Of a DNA stretch of 64,000 nucleotides, positions 46,960 through 58,699 are shown in pieces. The stretch covers positions 88,262,765 to 88,326,764 of the forward strand of contig CM037588.1 of assembly GCA_021018995.1 (NCBI GenBank), in the 5' to 3' direction. The position numbers were made by a program, and so were the translations under genes. This stretch comes from Chloranthus sessilifolius. Its lineage: Eukaryota > Streptophyta > Magnoliopsida > Chloranthales > Chloranthaceae. The first letter of the stretch is position 1. Every line of letters starts with the position of its first letter. The notes under the pieces were generated by a model, which saw only the letters and a list, made by a program, of their open reading frames with translations, was not told where the DNA came from and made no database searches.

Positions 46960-48282
46960 AAAGAAATTTCACCTTGGATGATATCATTATTATTCTGGGC
47001 ATCCTGAGCTGTAACAGCATATGCATGCCCTTATACAGTAGGCCTTGCAGTCCGTATAGGCCTCGACGTAGCAGCTGATGTCGTCCTCTCCTTTCTCAGC
47101 TCTAGGCAATCCTTGATCATATGCCCCATCTTTTTACACTTGAAGTATCCGCTTATACCTCATTTATAATCTGAGGTCTTGTGAGACTTTCCACACCTGG
47201 CGCACATCTCAACCGGAGTGGATGACGCAGAAAACCCCTAAGTAACTGATACTCCGGTAGTGGTAGCAGGGCCCTCGTAATGGAAAGGTCTCATAGATGT
47301 AGGCATAGGTGGCCTAGAGTAATTTTTCTGAGCAGGTTGCCTTGGGATTAGTGCTATAAATCTTAGCTTTTTGTTCACCAACTCGTACTTGCTTGGTCTC
47401 CCTTGACCTGTCTTGCCCTTATTTTGTTAGTCCCGTCTCTTATACATATCATCGATATCCTTTTTAGCAACCAGCGCCTTTCCCATTACTGCACCATAGG
47501 TCTCCAACTCTAGTACGGTGATCTTATCCCGAATAAGTGGCCTTAAGCCGCTTTCAAACTTGTTGGCCTTCGTCAATTCCGTGGCCACATACTAAGGAGC
47601 AAACCTAGACAGCCTCGTAAACTCCATACCATATTCCTATACGGTCATCACTCCTTGCTCCAATGTCAGAAATTTAGCCGCCTTCTGGTTCCTCACTCGC
47701 TTTGAAAAATACTCCTTGTTGAAAATCTCAACAAACTCTTCCCAAGTCCACAATCCATCTGGACTATCTTGCTCTCTCATTCTTAACACCGACTTCCACC
47801 ATGGATCGACTTCTCCCTCCAACTGAAAAGAGGCCCAACTTCATTTATCCTCTTCAGCACATGGTAATCTCTGGAAGAGTTTCTCAATCTGATTAAGCCA
47901 TTTTTTCGCTTCAAGCGCATCCGTCTGACCATAGAAACTAGGTGGTCTCAATCTCCTAAACTCAACAAATGTTGATGGTGTATGTGGGATCGGAGGTGTA
48001 GGTGACTGCTGATGGTGACTAACATTATTTGTAGCCATCAATGCTGTCTGCTGAGCCAAGGCATTAGCCACAGCTTCTATGGCTTGTGCCATTCTCTACC
48101 TGTCCTCTCTATCTTGATCTCTTTCTTCACCTCTTTCTTGATTTCTCTCTTCCGGAATACTTTCTTTCGGAACGTCTCTGTCACCCAATGGAACCCTATT
48201 GGAACTCGTGGGAATATCATCCACACGTCTCTAGTTCTGCCCACGATCGCCACTCGATCATCCTCTACCTCTAGTGGACATA
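46960..48282 (-). pseudogene. Gag of element F (broken)
   Basis: ATG at 48282; charged N-terminus, then 'FVEFRRLRPPSFYGQTDALEAKKWLNQIEKLF', 'WWKSVLRMRE', 'FVEIFNKEYFSKRVRNQKAAKFLTLEQG' and knuckle remnants 'CARCGKSHKTSD' and 'GYFKCKKMGHMIKDC', the second missing its first Cys. Several TAG/TGA codons. Aligns with 8332-9710. Confidence 0.83.
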
Positions 48283-48398
48283 ATAATATTTTGCAATATA
48301 AAACCAAAAGTGTCATTAGCAGAAGGTCCCTATATTCTGACAAAATCTCAAATATATGAATCACATCTAAGGCTTGTCAGAAATCTCTAAAGCATATG

Positions 48399-48410
48399 CT
48401 CTGATACCAA
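48399..48410 (-). promoter_or_regulatory. Primer binding site of element F
   Basis: Minus strand TTGGTATCAGAGC, an exact match to the initiator-Met tRNA complement, next to the LTR edge at 48412. Confidence 0.82.
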
Positions 48411-48411
48411 C

Positions 48412-48464
48412 TGTGACAGTTCGGATTTTTGCACTCGGAAACCCATGGCGTCGAACGAACTGAG
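48412..48464 (-). repeat. 5' LTR of element F, PBS-side fragment
   Basis: TGTGACAGTTCGG... for 53 bases, then an abrupt change to Athila ORF sequence. By comparison with the A LTR about 0.7 kb of LTR is missing between this fragment and 52944. Confidence 0.75.
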
Positions 48465-49073
48465 TCTATTGTTGTGGAAGAGGAGCTTTAATTGACCCTC
48501 ATTGTACCATCACCACCACTTCCTAAGCTGCCCATCACCCCCTCCTCCATGGATGACCCTCACCGTTGGGCCATTGTCCCATATGGCACCAACACCTTTT
48601 CACCTCTGCCATCCCTCACCAAAGCCATTGAGACCAACCCATATGTCAAAGAGGATGTGCAATTTTTAGTGGATGCAGTCATGGTGTTACTGCAGCAAGC
48701 ACATCAGGAGGAGATTGACCCTATTTTAGAAGCTCATAGGGCAAAGGAGTGGAAATTATGGAAAATAGTCCTCAAATCCCTAGACCTTGACAAGATGTAC
48801 AAGTAGAAATCTGAGATGCTGGCTACGTTAGTTGAGACCCTCTCTCTATACTCAGCCTTGGGTCCCTCAGAAACTAAAGCCCTTTCCATCAGGAAGCCCA
48901 CCATGACTTAGGGCAGCACCAGGCCTCAGAAACCATCTGCAAAAAGAATTAAGGAAGGTGCTGCCAGCACTGAGAAACTAAAGAGGAAAGAGAAGCTCAA
49001 GGAGGAGTATGACAAACTTGCTGCACAACAAGGATGGGAGGCAATGACCATATCTAGCTCTAACTCTTATTAG
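48465..49073 (+). pseudogene. C-terminal fragment of Athila extra ORF (element G)
   Basis: Aligns with the end of the D ORF: 'FSPLPSLTKAIETNPYV' against 'FSTLTRAMKGNPYI', then a helical segment, 'SLDLDKMYK' against 'ALKLYQVYKEK', and a Lys-rich 'GSTRPQKPSAKRIK' tail, stop at 49071-49073. Two TAG codons (48805-48807 and about 48908) interrupt it. Confidence 0.72.
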
Positions 49074-50724
49074 GTGTAGAGTTTTTTGGTGTGTGTAGAT
49101 TCTATAGTACTGAGTCTTAGGAAGTTTGTTTGTATATAGTTTTACTCTTGCATTTTAAATCTCTGTACTCCTTCTGTATACAGTTCATTATAATGAAATG
49201 TTCCATTTCTTTGCATATTGTACTTATCTTTGTTCCTCATGTGTGTAGTTTCATTTTACTTTTCTCTGCTGTTTCCTTTTGTTATACTTCCGAAGTAGTG
49301 AGGACACTGCTCCTCATAGATTTGGGGGTATGGCAGGGGGTACCAATGGAATAATTAATGCTAGTGTAGCAGGGTTGGATAATTTTTTTGAAAATAAAGT
49401 GATTTCCCACCTGATTTTTGAAAAAAGAGGAAAGTAAAAACTTTTTAAACTGAAATTTATTTTAGCTCTAACATTGTCATAAAGCAAATGTCACAAATTT
49501 TTTTTTTTTTTCAAACTTAGTGTTTAGGTGCCGTGAAAAGAGAGAAAATTGTGAGGATATCCCTAGGAATTTGATGGAAGACCATACCCAGTGAGAGTTG
49601 AGCCTGTAAAAAAAATTAATTTTCTTGAACCTCTTGACCTGTTTCAGTTCACCCTCAACTTGAGAAGTCAGGAAGTGAAGGGAGAAGTTAGGATTAGAGG
49701 AGCAAGGTTTAATATTTGGTGGGAGGAAAAGAGAGAAAATTTAAGAAAGGACATTGTGGCAGCTGTGTGTTAGTTGTAAAAAAATTGTGGCATTCCAGCC
49801 CATATAAAAAAAAAATATGAAAAATAAAAGTACAAAAGAAAAGAATACAAAAAGAAAGAGAAAAATGGAAAAGCAAAACAAAAATGAGGAGAAGTCACTT
49901 CAAATCTGAAAATTTAAATAAGAGGAAGATGTGCTGAGATGAAGGTGTTGTCATGACCACGTCCTTACCCTTACTGATTTCTCAATTTTGAATCCCTCAA
50001 TACCCTCTTATTCTTTATAAACCTCACCCATAAGCCACATTACAACCCAATAAAAAGACCCTATTGATCTAAAAATTGATTGAGCTGTCATGTGGAGATT
50101 AGGATTTGTGTAATCTATGGTGAAAAGAGCTAGAAGATTTCAGGAATTAAAGCATTGCCTACGCTCATGCTTGCAGTTCTATTTGAGGGCTATAACTGCT
50201 CATGAACTGTGTGAAATGATGCACCCTTCATGCTTATTGTGAGTGACAGCCCTAGTGAGACTAGGGTCTGAAATTGAATTTGTTTGGGGCATTATCATAA
50301 CAGAATTTTTAAATTGATGGTGAGCTTTACACTAATTTTAACACACAATACCTTGACATGAGCTGATTGATTGTGAATGAATTATAGCAGAATTTCAGTA
50401 TTAAATTGCTGATTTACTATTGAGAATCCCTTAAAAAAAAATATTCTATGAATAAGGTGTGGAATGAATTTTATTTTTGTTTAAATTCTGTTTTGACATG
50501 TTGCAGTGATATTAACTGATTCATTGGAAAAGTTTGTGGGTACCTTCACTGAAAACCCTCAGCAGACTCAACTCCTCCACTAGGGATCACTTAGGGGTTT
50601 AAAAGGCTTGATGCATGTGCTAAATGCATCTGTGCTCCCTATAAAAGTGGCATTTTTCTATTTTCAATAATTGTTTTTAATTTCTCCTTTGCTTAGGGAC
50701 TAGCAAAGCTTAGGTTTGGGGGTG
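49074..50724 (+). other. 3' untranslated region and polypurine tract of G
   Basis: Non-coding; 'GGAAGACCATACCCAGTGAG' near 49585, A-rich blocks near 49805-49900, 'CTGAAAACCCTCAGCAGAC' near 50550, and 'TTAGGTTTGGGGGTG' (50710-50724) abutting the LTR. Confidence 0.7.
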
Positions 50725-52943
50725 TGTTGAGCAGTGAAAAATACCATTTTTGACCTCCTAACCTGACCTTTGATGGACCTATGAGTTGACTAATAATTTG
50801 TTTTGAGTATGTTTTGTAGTTAAGCAATAAAATATAGTCATAGTGCAAACAACCCTCTAAAAATGCCAAAGAAATGGCCTGCTGCTCAACATGTACTCAT
50901 GCAGCCCAAAAGGCCAGCCATCAAGCAGTCACAGAGCCCCTATGGCAGTGGCATGTGTCAACATAAGCACACATCAGAGCAAGAGCAGCTATAGTGAATA
51001 AAGGTTGAACCCCTCAAAAGGTGCTGAGTGCTGGACAGATGAAGAACAACACCCCAAAACTTTGTGCCAGCTGTGGAAGCAAAGGATAAAACTTATCGAG
51101 AGGTTAATTCAACCTGTCGACAGGTTCGCATGCTTAGATATGAAGCTATCGAGAGGTTCCATCAACCTATCAAGAGGATCTGAAGGTATACACGAACCTG
51201 TCGAGGAGTTAAACTTGAAGAAGGTAACCTGTCGAGAGGTACTGAGGTGGAAAAGTGAAGATTTTGACAGGTTGACAGAATCTATCGAAAGGTTTGAGTT
51301 GCAGCATAAGAACCTGTCAAGGACTTACCTAGAGATGTAGGGGAACTCGCGAGGTTCCACCTACATGTCAAGAGGTTCCCCAGAACCTAGCGAGCAATTA
51401 ACACCAACCTGTCGAGGACTTACCTAAAGTTGCATCTATTTTTTACGAGGTTGAGTCAACCTGTCGAGCACAACTTCCAACCTGTCGAAGATTCAACTAG
51501 AACTGTATAAGGAATAGACAGATTATTTTATAACCTATCAAGAGAATAGATGGTGCTCAGACAGAAGTTAAGAATTAATGTCAACCTGTCGAACAGAAGA
51601 AAGATCCTATCGAAAGCTCACTCCAACTTGTCGAATGGGGCACCAATGGAACTCAAAACTTGTCAATAGGTTCCCTGATCCTCTCGAACCACGATTTGGG
51701 AACTTCTCAGTTCCAGCTGTAGCTGCTGCTCACTTCAGTTCTCTGTATACACATTCCAAGGCACTTCAACAACCCTTGGGGGTATTTTTAGAACACAAAT
51801 GGGCATGAATGGGAACTCTCTAACCACTTCTAATGTACCTATCCATTTTGGACCAATTAGTGGAGAGTTTTTAGAAGCAAAATCAGCCACATCAGTAGCT
51901 CAGAAAAACAGAATGATTCCTTTGAGCTATGATTGGCTGAAATAGATCTAAGGACAGAGAGGAAGAGTATAAAAGCCTAAGGAGTTTATAAAAGAACCAT
52001 CTCGAAATTGAGAGAGCTCAGACCAAAATTCAAAAATTCCTTCCGTCTTCCTTCTTCCCCATTCACTCTTTAGACCAACCATGGTGGGCTCTTTTAGTAA
52101 CTAGGGTGAGGTTGAGAGCTATAAATTGAGAGGTTCAAAGCTTTGTAGGAGGATTAGATGTTACACAGATTGCAGAACTGAGAACAATTGAACTGTAAGT
52201 TGTATTGATTCAGTAATTGTTGAATGTAAAGTAAATTTGGATCCATAAATCTCTTGATTTCCACTTGATTTCGCTACATCTAATATCCTTGTGGATGCCT
52301 GAGCTTGTAGCCTTGCATCCATAGCATCTGCAATGGTTTAGTTATTCCAATTAAGACCCTTGAATTAGAGGAATATCTAGGATGATCTGTGACCATTAAA
52401 GTGGATAGATCATAGCCTTAGAATCACTCTAATCCTTTGGTCTAGGTTGAAGTCATATACCTTGCATCTAAACTTGTAGCCAGATGAAGAATTATTGCAG
52501 ATAAGTTCCCTACACTACCTATGAACCAATCAATTTTCAGTAAAAGACTATAATCCCTAGCTGCTACTCTCCTTCTTTTGATTTTAATCCCTTTTTCCAT
52601 TTACTTAAATCTGTATTTTAATCAGTTTTGGATCATTTGCTCTTATCTTTAATTTTTTTATAGTTTTAGTAAAGTGACAACCCTCAAAAACCTCTCCTCT
52701 TTCCTTTCTTGCTTTGTTTTAAACTAGGATAGGCTAGAGTGCGAGATCTATTATAGATCTGGAGATTTACTACATTTTATAGCACATTTCCCTGTGGACC
52801 TACCTGCTTACCCCTTAAAGCTTGCTGCAACAACCCTGGTTCTTGCAGGCCTAATTGCTTACCCTGATCCCATTTCTCTGTGATTTTGCCTCTTAGTTTG
52901 CTAATTTTAACCCTTTAATAATTGCAAGGTAAGCAATACAACA
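50725..52943 (+). repeat. LTR of element G
   Basis: TGTTGAGCAG to ATACAACA, 2.2 kb. CCTGTCGAGAGG array at 51090-51690 (about sixteen words), TATA box GAGTATAAAAGC at 51965-51976. It is followed directly by F LTR sequence at 52944. Confidence 0.87.
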
Positions 52944-54719
52944 GGAGCCACACATATACCGATGGGAACCCTAACCATCGTTGTTCAATGAACTATTTAC
53001 ACAATGCCCAAGCCCCTTCGAATAAAGTAACTTGTGCCGAACAAAGTATTACCGCAGAACGGTAATTAAAGAATGGATATCCCGCTGTACCGGAGCACAA
53101 AGGTTCGTTTTGCATGAATTCTTAAATCAAAGTGCGAAATATAACTTATAGTTTATCACCATGAATTGTGATAATTTATACTAGATTTGAAGTTTAAGTC
53201 TCAAAGCTTACACACATACTTATGAACACCTTTCTGATGTCACACACACACATAGCTGATTTCACACACACACATTTCTGATTTCACACAGACATAAATC
53301 TCTCTCAGTGCACATACACGCACACTTTTTATATTTAAAACCATAAATGAAATTTATGCTTATCAAATGAAAAAATTCATAAATCACACACATTTCCATC
53401 ACATCACTAAATCCATGATAGTTGTAATCAAATACACATGTTACAGAGTTTTTCCTACCTCAAAGCGAAGCTAAAACGAAGACTCCTTTGGTCCAAGCTA
53501 GCCTTTCTCGCACATGCTCATGCTCACACCTAGAACATGCAAATTCACCTCCCGTAAGTCATAAATGATGAGAAACAAGAAGACCTAAAGTTTTCCAAAG
53601 TTCTCCTTACTAAAAGCAGAAAATCTCAGAATCTATCCAAATCGATCGATCGATTTCCTAACCGATCAATTGATTTTCAAAATCGATCGATCGAAATATA
53701 ATTCGAACGGTCGATTTCCTCAAACAACCTACACATTTCTCATGCCACAATCTAAGTGATCATTTCCCAAATCAATCAATCAGATTCCAAATCGATCTAT
53801 CAAATTCCATTTCGATCGATCAGTTTTCTTCAGAAAACCACATACTTTTGGAACTACAATCCGATCGATTGGTTCCCAAATTGATCAATCGGTTTCTAAA
53901 TCGATCGATCAAATTCCATTTTGATCGATCGATTTCTTCATAAACTTTAAACTTCTAATATGCTCACTGTTTTCAGATATCGATCAATCAATTTTCAAAC
54001 CGATCGATCGGTTTCACAAATTGATCGATCGAATTTCATTTCGATAGATCGGTTTTTCCAAAAACCTTCACATTTTTGCTCTGGAAAAATTGATCAATCG
54101 GATACTTATTTCAGTCGATAGGTTTTGTCAGATTTCTCATAAAACAGGTTTCAACTTCCCAATCTCATTTTCCTTCAAATTTAACTCCCATTCTTATAAT
54201 TTTTCACTCACATCATACTTAAAGTCTAACATAACTATAAATCACAATTTCACATATCTTTGCTCACCTCAAAGTAGTTGATTCCCCGATCCACGTGCTC
54301 TCGCCCAAGAAAGGATTTCAGAGTTGAAATTTTGGCGATTCTCTTCGATCCTAAATCCCCAACATCAAGCCTGGACTCAAATCTTACACACACACACACA
54401 AACCATGTTTAGAGCTCTCCTTCCTTCTCTCTCTTCTCAATAAATTCTCAAACAACCAAAACAAAAGAAATGAATTCTCTTATCAAGTGAGCTTTTATAC
54501 TTAAAAGCTTACTCCTTCGGTTTTAAGTCATTACACCGTTCCTTGAGGTACGATATTCCATCCAATGGTCAATATCACTACTAACTCAAACATTTTCACT
54601 CAAAACTTATTCTCCCTCTTTAACTTACTTTAATATTTTTATACTGTCAGGTGCGTGACCAGTCGGGCATGCACACCGAGATGGATTGTTCAGAAGTCGA
54701 AATTTTTCAGGACGTCACA
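52944..54719 (-). repeat. 5' LTR of element F, main part
   Basis: Resumes with GGAGCCACACATATACC, as in the 3' remnant at 41188, and ends GACGTCACA. Holds the ATCGATCGAT array. TATA-like candidates on the minus strand are at 53326-53336 (AAATATAAAAA, downstream of the array) and 54491-54500 (GTATAAAAGC, upstream of it). CA-repeat tracts lie at 53240-53275 and 54389-54403. Confidence 0.8.
53640..54125. repeat. ATCGATCGAT palindrome array in F LTR
   Basis: About seventeen palindromic words in blocks of three or four, starting near 53640, 53767, 53860, 53975 and 54085, separated by 30-50 base spacers; within blocks the words are joined as AAATCGATCGATCGATTTCC. This is a two-level repeat with an outer period near 110 bases. 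Confidence 0.85.
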
Positions 54720-54838
54720 ACTATAGATTCATGTCAGTCCTAAATATCTAAGGAAAAAAAAGACTACTTCTCGAAGTAGTTGAAACTAACATATGTAATT
54801 TGAAAGTGAGTTGTATTAGTTAATGATTGAAAATGCAC
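54720..54838. other. Spacer between F and L
   Basis: Probable target DNA of F. Contains the palindrome ACTACTTC-TCG-AAGTAGT near 54765-54781; otherwise nothing seen. Confidence 0.4.
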
Positions 54839-55890
54839 AGTGACAGCCCGACCTTTCCCCTTCTTGTAAATGGGAAGGGACACACCGTCGGATCACCTAA
54901 CATGATCCTATCATATAAGGGCATCGTGTACAAATAGTTACATTTGTATAATCGAATTTAATTAACTCTGATACGAAGAAATATGGCAACAACCGATAAT
55001 CATTCATCTATCCAAAAGCAAGAAAATATATAAAATATAAACAAAAGCCATGTATAGCTTTCCACTGATGAAGGCCATCCATCATCTAAACAATGAAAAG
55101 AAACCTATACATGAAGTATACCAATATCTCAAAACGCATCATTCTGCTGAATTATACATGTTTTAAAACAAATCTATCTATCACTCTCTCTCACCTATTT
55201 AGGAAAGAATTCTACTGCAGAATCCTCCTCCTCGTCTTCTTCTTCCTCTCCCTCCTCAGGCTAGTATGTCGGGTCACCCTCGTATTCAGGGTCAATATCT
55301 GCAGGTATGGCATGAAGTCATAGGATGAGCTATCATCGAAGCTCAGCAGGAAAATTTAAAGTGCTAAGTAATTTGTTAGATTATCAAATTCACTTCTAGA
55401 TGCATAATAAAATAAAGCACATTATATCTCCTCTTGTCTCTATTCTAGTATCGTATCTATTCTAGCAACATATAATATAACAAGCAATAAATCATGCAAA
55501 TATTGTATCATGCTGACAAATTCATCCTGAATAAATACGAGGAATTATACTGACAAGGAATCATGCTGGACAATTACAGAAATCATACTGAAACAAGACA
55601 TATACAAGAAACAAAGAAATCAAGCTCACGAGTTAGCGAGATCACTTGGACCAAGAAAATCAAGCTCCCGAGTTAGCGGGATCACTTGGATGAGATATCA
55701 GGCTCCCGAGTTAGCGGGATCACTTAGACGAGATATCAAGCTCCCGAGTTAGCGGGATCACTTGTTTCAAGACGAGAATAAAGACGTGTACATGACATTG
55801 AGGATAACAAAACATGAATAATGCATGCTAACATGTATGCAAGAACATCAACACTAAACGTAGCATTTTTCTTCATAACAAAACTCTCTA
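54839..55890. repeat. Partial Tekay-like LTR (L)
   Basis: Starts at TGACAGCCCGACC and carries 'GGATGAGCTATCATCGAAGCTCAGCAGG', the counterpart of 'GGGTGAGCTACATCCTAGCTCAATAGGG' in the A LTR, so it is a third, diverged member of that LTR group in the same orientation. It is cut at 55890 by the CACTA end. Confidence 0.6.
55621..55766 (+). repeat. CTCCCGAGTTAGCGGGATCACTTG repeat, four copies
   Basis: Units start near 55625, 55664, 55702 and 55740. Each has a TCCCG-AGTTAG-CGGGA inverted repeat; the first unit differs (TCACG/CGAGA). Period 36-40 bases. Confidence 0.85.
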
Positions 55891-57086
55891 CACTACGTGA
55901 AAATGCAAAAAAAAACCACAGCCCATGACTGTCATTTTTCAAAAAAATGATAGTTTTAGGCCGTCGAGTGAACTGTCCTAGAAAAGGTAGTAGTATATTT
56001 AAACGACAAATTTAGACCGTCATTTATTTCATCAAAATAACGACTATCTTGGACTGTCGACCATAAATAACAATTTTGAGCTATCATTTTTATACGTAGT
56101 TTTTTAAAAAAAAAATACTCACACCATTTTTTTTACTACCCATTATTACTCGTTTTTCTCTTATACAATGACGGTCATAGATGAGAAGGACAATTTTTAG
56201 CTGTCATTTATATATATTTTTTTTCAAAACAAATAATACATTAATTTGAGAAACCAAAATATATATATTTCAGAAATCCTACGCATCACTCAATCCCAAA
56301 TATATATTTTCATTTCACCCTCCCACTCTATTGCCCAACTTTCTATTATTCTTTACACTTTAAGCATGTTTTTTACCTAAAACTTCCACATGATATAAAG
56401 ACTTGAAAATAATTCGCTTATTTTCACCACTTTAACAAGAGAAATGCGGATAAAAATAAATAAATAAATAAAACTCAACACATATGACCCACCCATCCTT
56501 TGAAAGATTGAGCACAAAACCAATCTTCATCATTTAATTTAAATTAGTCAAATTATATTTTTCACATTACATGCCCTCAGTAATCAGGTAGGAGCGAATA
56601 GAGCAACCCTTTTTACCTAAAAAAAATTGATTAATTTTCAAGCATACATTACATGTGAAGGATAAATAAAAAGTAATAAAAAATAATAAAAAATAAAAAG
56701 TTGCGTTTATCATGCTCACCAACGAGGTCAGTCCGTCAATTAGGCCATCTTCAAGAGGTGTGATCTGCACCATCTCTTCTAGCCACTGCATGCAAAGAGC
56801 ACTGAGCTTGTCATAAAAAAATCATGTTATACATATTACAGAGCAAAGATTTTCTTTAACATTCGGGCACAAAGCCAAATTACAAAATAATTAAAAAAAA
56901 TATGCATATTTATAGATGAACGAATCACCGAACTAACCTGTTCTAGACAATGATGAAATGGCATCGAGTCACAACACTGCCAAGAAACATAATGCACAAG
57001 TAAGTGCGACCTATGCATCTAATTTAGTCACGCATGTGCCCTGCTTCTCCACCAAGGACAACCCACCTTGCCTTGATTTTACCATT
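55891..57086. mobile_element. CACTA (En/Spm) terminus, other end not seen
   Basis: CACTACGTGAAAATGC at 55891 is a typical CACTA terminal sequence and is followed by the expected subterminal repeats (GACCGTCATTT, GACTGTC, AGCTGTCATTT, and inverted ATGACGGTC) to about 56215. Further right, on the minus strand, two short exon-like blocks have good splice signals: about 56950-56990 (TTGGCAG acceptor, CAG/GTTAG donor) and 56725-56785 (TGCAG acceptor, TTG/GTGAGC donor; 'WLEEMVQITPLEDG'). I do not recognise the protein. No matching TAGTG end is present before J. Confidence 0.65.
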
Positions 57087-57790
57087 GTGCGATCGTGGAT
57101 CCTCTCGAACCCGTCGCGGCAATGCGCTCACCTTAAAAATGAAAATGGTGGAGTCGCCACCCGGAGCTTTTGGTGACCCGGGAAACCTTCAAATCGATAT
57201 TTTGAGCACCGGAGTGCTAAATATGACTCTGATTTACCGGTCTATGCCAAAGGCTCTAGGGTAGGGGCTTCGGTTATCGATTGGGAAGGGTTTAGGCACC
57301 CGATCAACCCGCATGTAGCGGTCTCTATCTATGGCCAAAAATAAAAATAAAAAGGGCGGAGTTTCCCCTTGCCCGAAGGCAATACGGTCTTATCAAGCTT
57401 TGAGCCAAACCGAAATTTCGGCGGCGTAACGGCTTGAATCCTTGGATGGAGGAGACACCAAGAAGGTAGAGGAAGAGAGGGGTGAGCCGGAGCACACGGG
57501 CCCTTGTTGCACCGTGGAAGATCTTCGCTTTGGCGTGCTTCCGATGGCTTAAATGGTGTGAAAATGGGTTCTAATGCTAGGATTCAATAAAGTGGGGGGT
57601 GTAGAGTGAAGCTAGAGGCTAGACTTTAGCAAAAGGGAGTAATCTAATGGTGGAAATGGGTTGAAAGGGATGAACTAAGCATGCTGGAATTCTGGAAAAA
57701 TGTGTGCATTTTCTCTCATTAGGGTTCTCTCTTAAGCTCCAAATCCTTAACCTCCAATTTTTCCCAACCCTTAAGGAAGAGGGAGGCCTC

Positions 57791-57800
57791 TCTATTTATA
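57791..57800 (-). promoter_or_regulatory. TATA box of J LTR
   Basis: Minus strand CTATAAATAGAGAGGCC, about 280 bases downstream of the palindrome cluster, at the expected U3/R boundary. Confidence 0.65.
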
Positions 57801-58079
57801 GATAAGGGATGGGTTAGGAGCTTACTTAAGAGCTAATTGGTTTAGCAATTAGGTAATCCCCCATCTAAGGTTTTTTTGGGTTTTCAAGGTCCTAGGGTTT
57901 TGGGAAACTGGTTTCAATGGTGGATGATGGGGTGAGACCATGGGTGACTTAAGGGTTGCCAATAAGCTCAAAGGGGGTGCAACCAATCTCAAGACACCCA
58001 CCCCAACCCAGGGGATGGTCAAAGGGTCAAACTAGATGGAGGAAATTCGAGCTACTGATGACAGTTACTGTAGCTAAGC

Positions 58080-58300
58080 TGGGCGTATATATTATATACA
58101 CCTAGTTTAGGAACAGTAATTTTCACCAAAATCAGGGGAGTTTTGAGAAGATGAAGCCCGTGGTGGGTCCCACCTATACTGGGCGTATCTATTATATACG
58201 CTCGGCCAAATTTTCCCCAAAATAGGTAGGTGTATATAATATATACGCCTGAGTAATCTGGGGTAAAAATGGCTGGGCGTATGTAATATCTACGCCTGAG
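58080..58300. repeat. GGGCGTATATA palindromes in J LTR, four copies
   Basis: Imperfect palindromes of 22-25 bases at about 58080-58102, 58180-58203, 58229-58252 and 58273-58299, built as GGGCGTATATA, central T/A, then the inverted half. Confidence 0.85.
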
Positions 58301-58684
58301 TAAATTTTTATGATTTCGTGTGAAACTTCAATCGGCCATAACATTTGAATCATAGCTCCAAATTGGGTGATCTTTGGCTTGTTGGAAAGCTGAAGAAGTC
58401 CTCTTTCCAATGGTATATGGCTCATCTATGGTACTGGTCTGTGTGAAATTCTGTAGCTCTCCTCCCATCAACCACCAGAAGGATTTAGGTTAGGTTTGGG
58501 AAGGGATTCTAGGGTGTAGGGGTGACTTCTAAGGATTGGGGGAATGGCTCTAAAGGTCTTAGGGTGATTCCTACTGGTCTAGGTAGGTTCCTAAGGGTTC
58601 AGGGGGGTGCCATCAGAAGCACAGGGGTACATCTCTCCCGAATTACAGATTGATCGGGCCTTGGGCCGAATTTGGGTGTCTACA

Positions 58685-58699
58685 GATGCCCCTCTTTGG
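58685..58699 (-). promoter_or_regulatory. Polypurine tract of element J
   Basis: Minus strand CCAAAGAGGGGCATC abutting the LTR start, matching the tract of K. Confidence 0.7.

Larger units (their letters stand above)
48465..52943 (+). mobile_element. Element G: 3' fragment of an Athila element in the F LTR
   Basis: Contains the C-terminal part of an extra ORF, the 3' untranslated region, polypurine tract and a full LTR closely related to E. The 5' LTR, gag, pol and most of the extra ORF are absent. Confidence 0.85.
40810..54719 (-). mobile_element. Element F: second Tekay/Del-like chromovirus, interrupted by G
   Basis: Minus order: 5' LTR (54719 to 48412, split by G), PBS, gag, protease, RT, RNase H, integrase and chromodomain (to 43421), palindrome array, TATA box, extra ORF (42675 to 41466), then a 3' LTR fragment. 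It is similar to element A throughout, and its proteins are more riddled with stops. The left boundary is placed where LTR similarity is lost and is approximate. Confidence 0.85.
57087..58684 (-). repeat. 3' LTR of element J
   Basis: Minus strand TGTAGACACCCAAATTCGG to about 57087. Contains four GGGCGTATATA palindromes (58080-58300), a TATA box, the 'GGGTGCCTAAACCCTTCCC' segment near 57280-57302 and GGTGGCGACTCCACC near 57148-57170. The left end is approximate. Confidence 0.72.

Noticed and set aside
53640-54125. CRISPR-like array of short palindromic repeats with spacers
   Set aside because: Repeats are degenerate, spacers vary from a few to 50 bases, there are no cas genes, and the context is a plant LTR. 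The array is a TE regulatory or structural repeat, not CRISPR.
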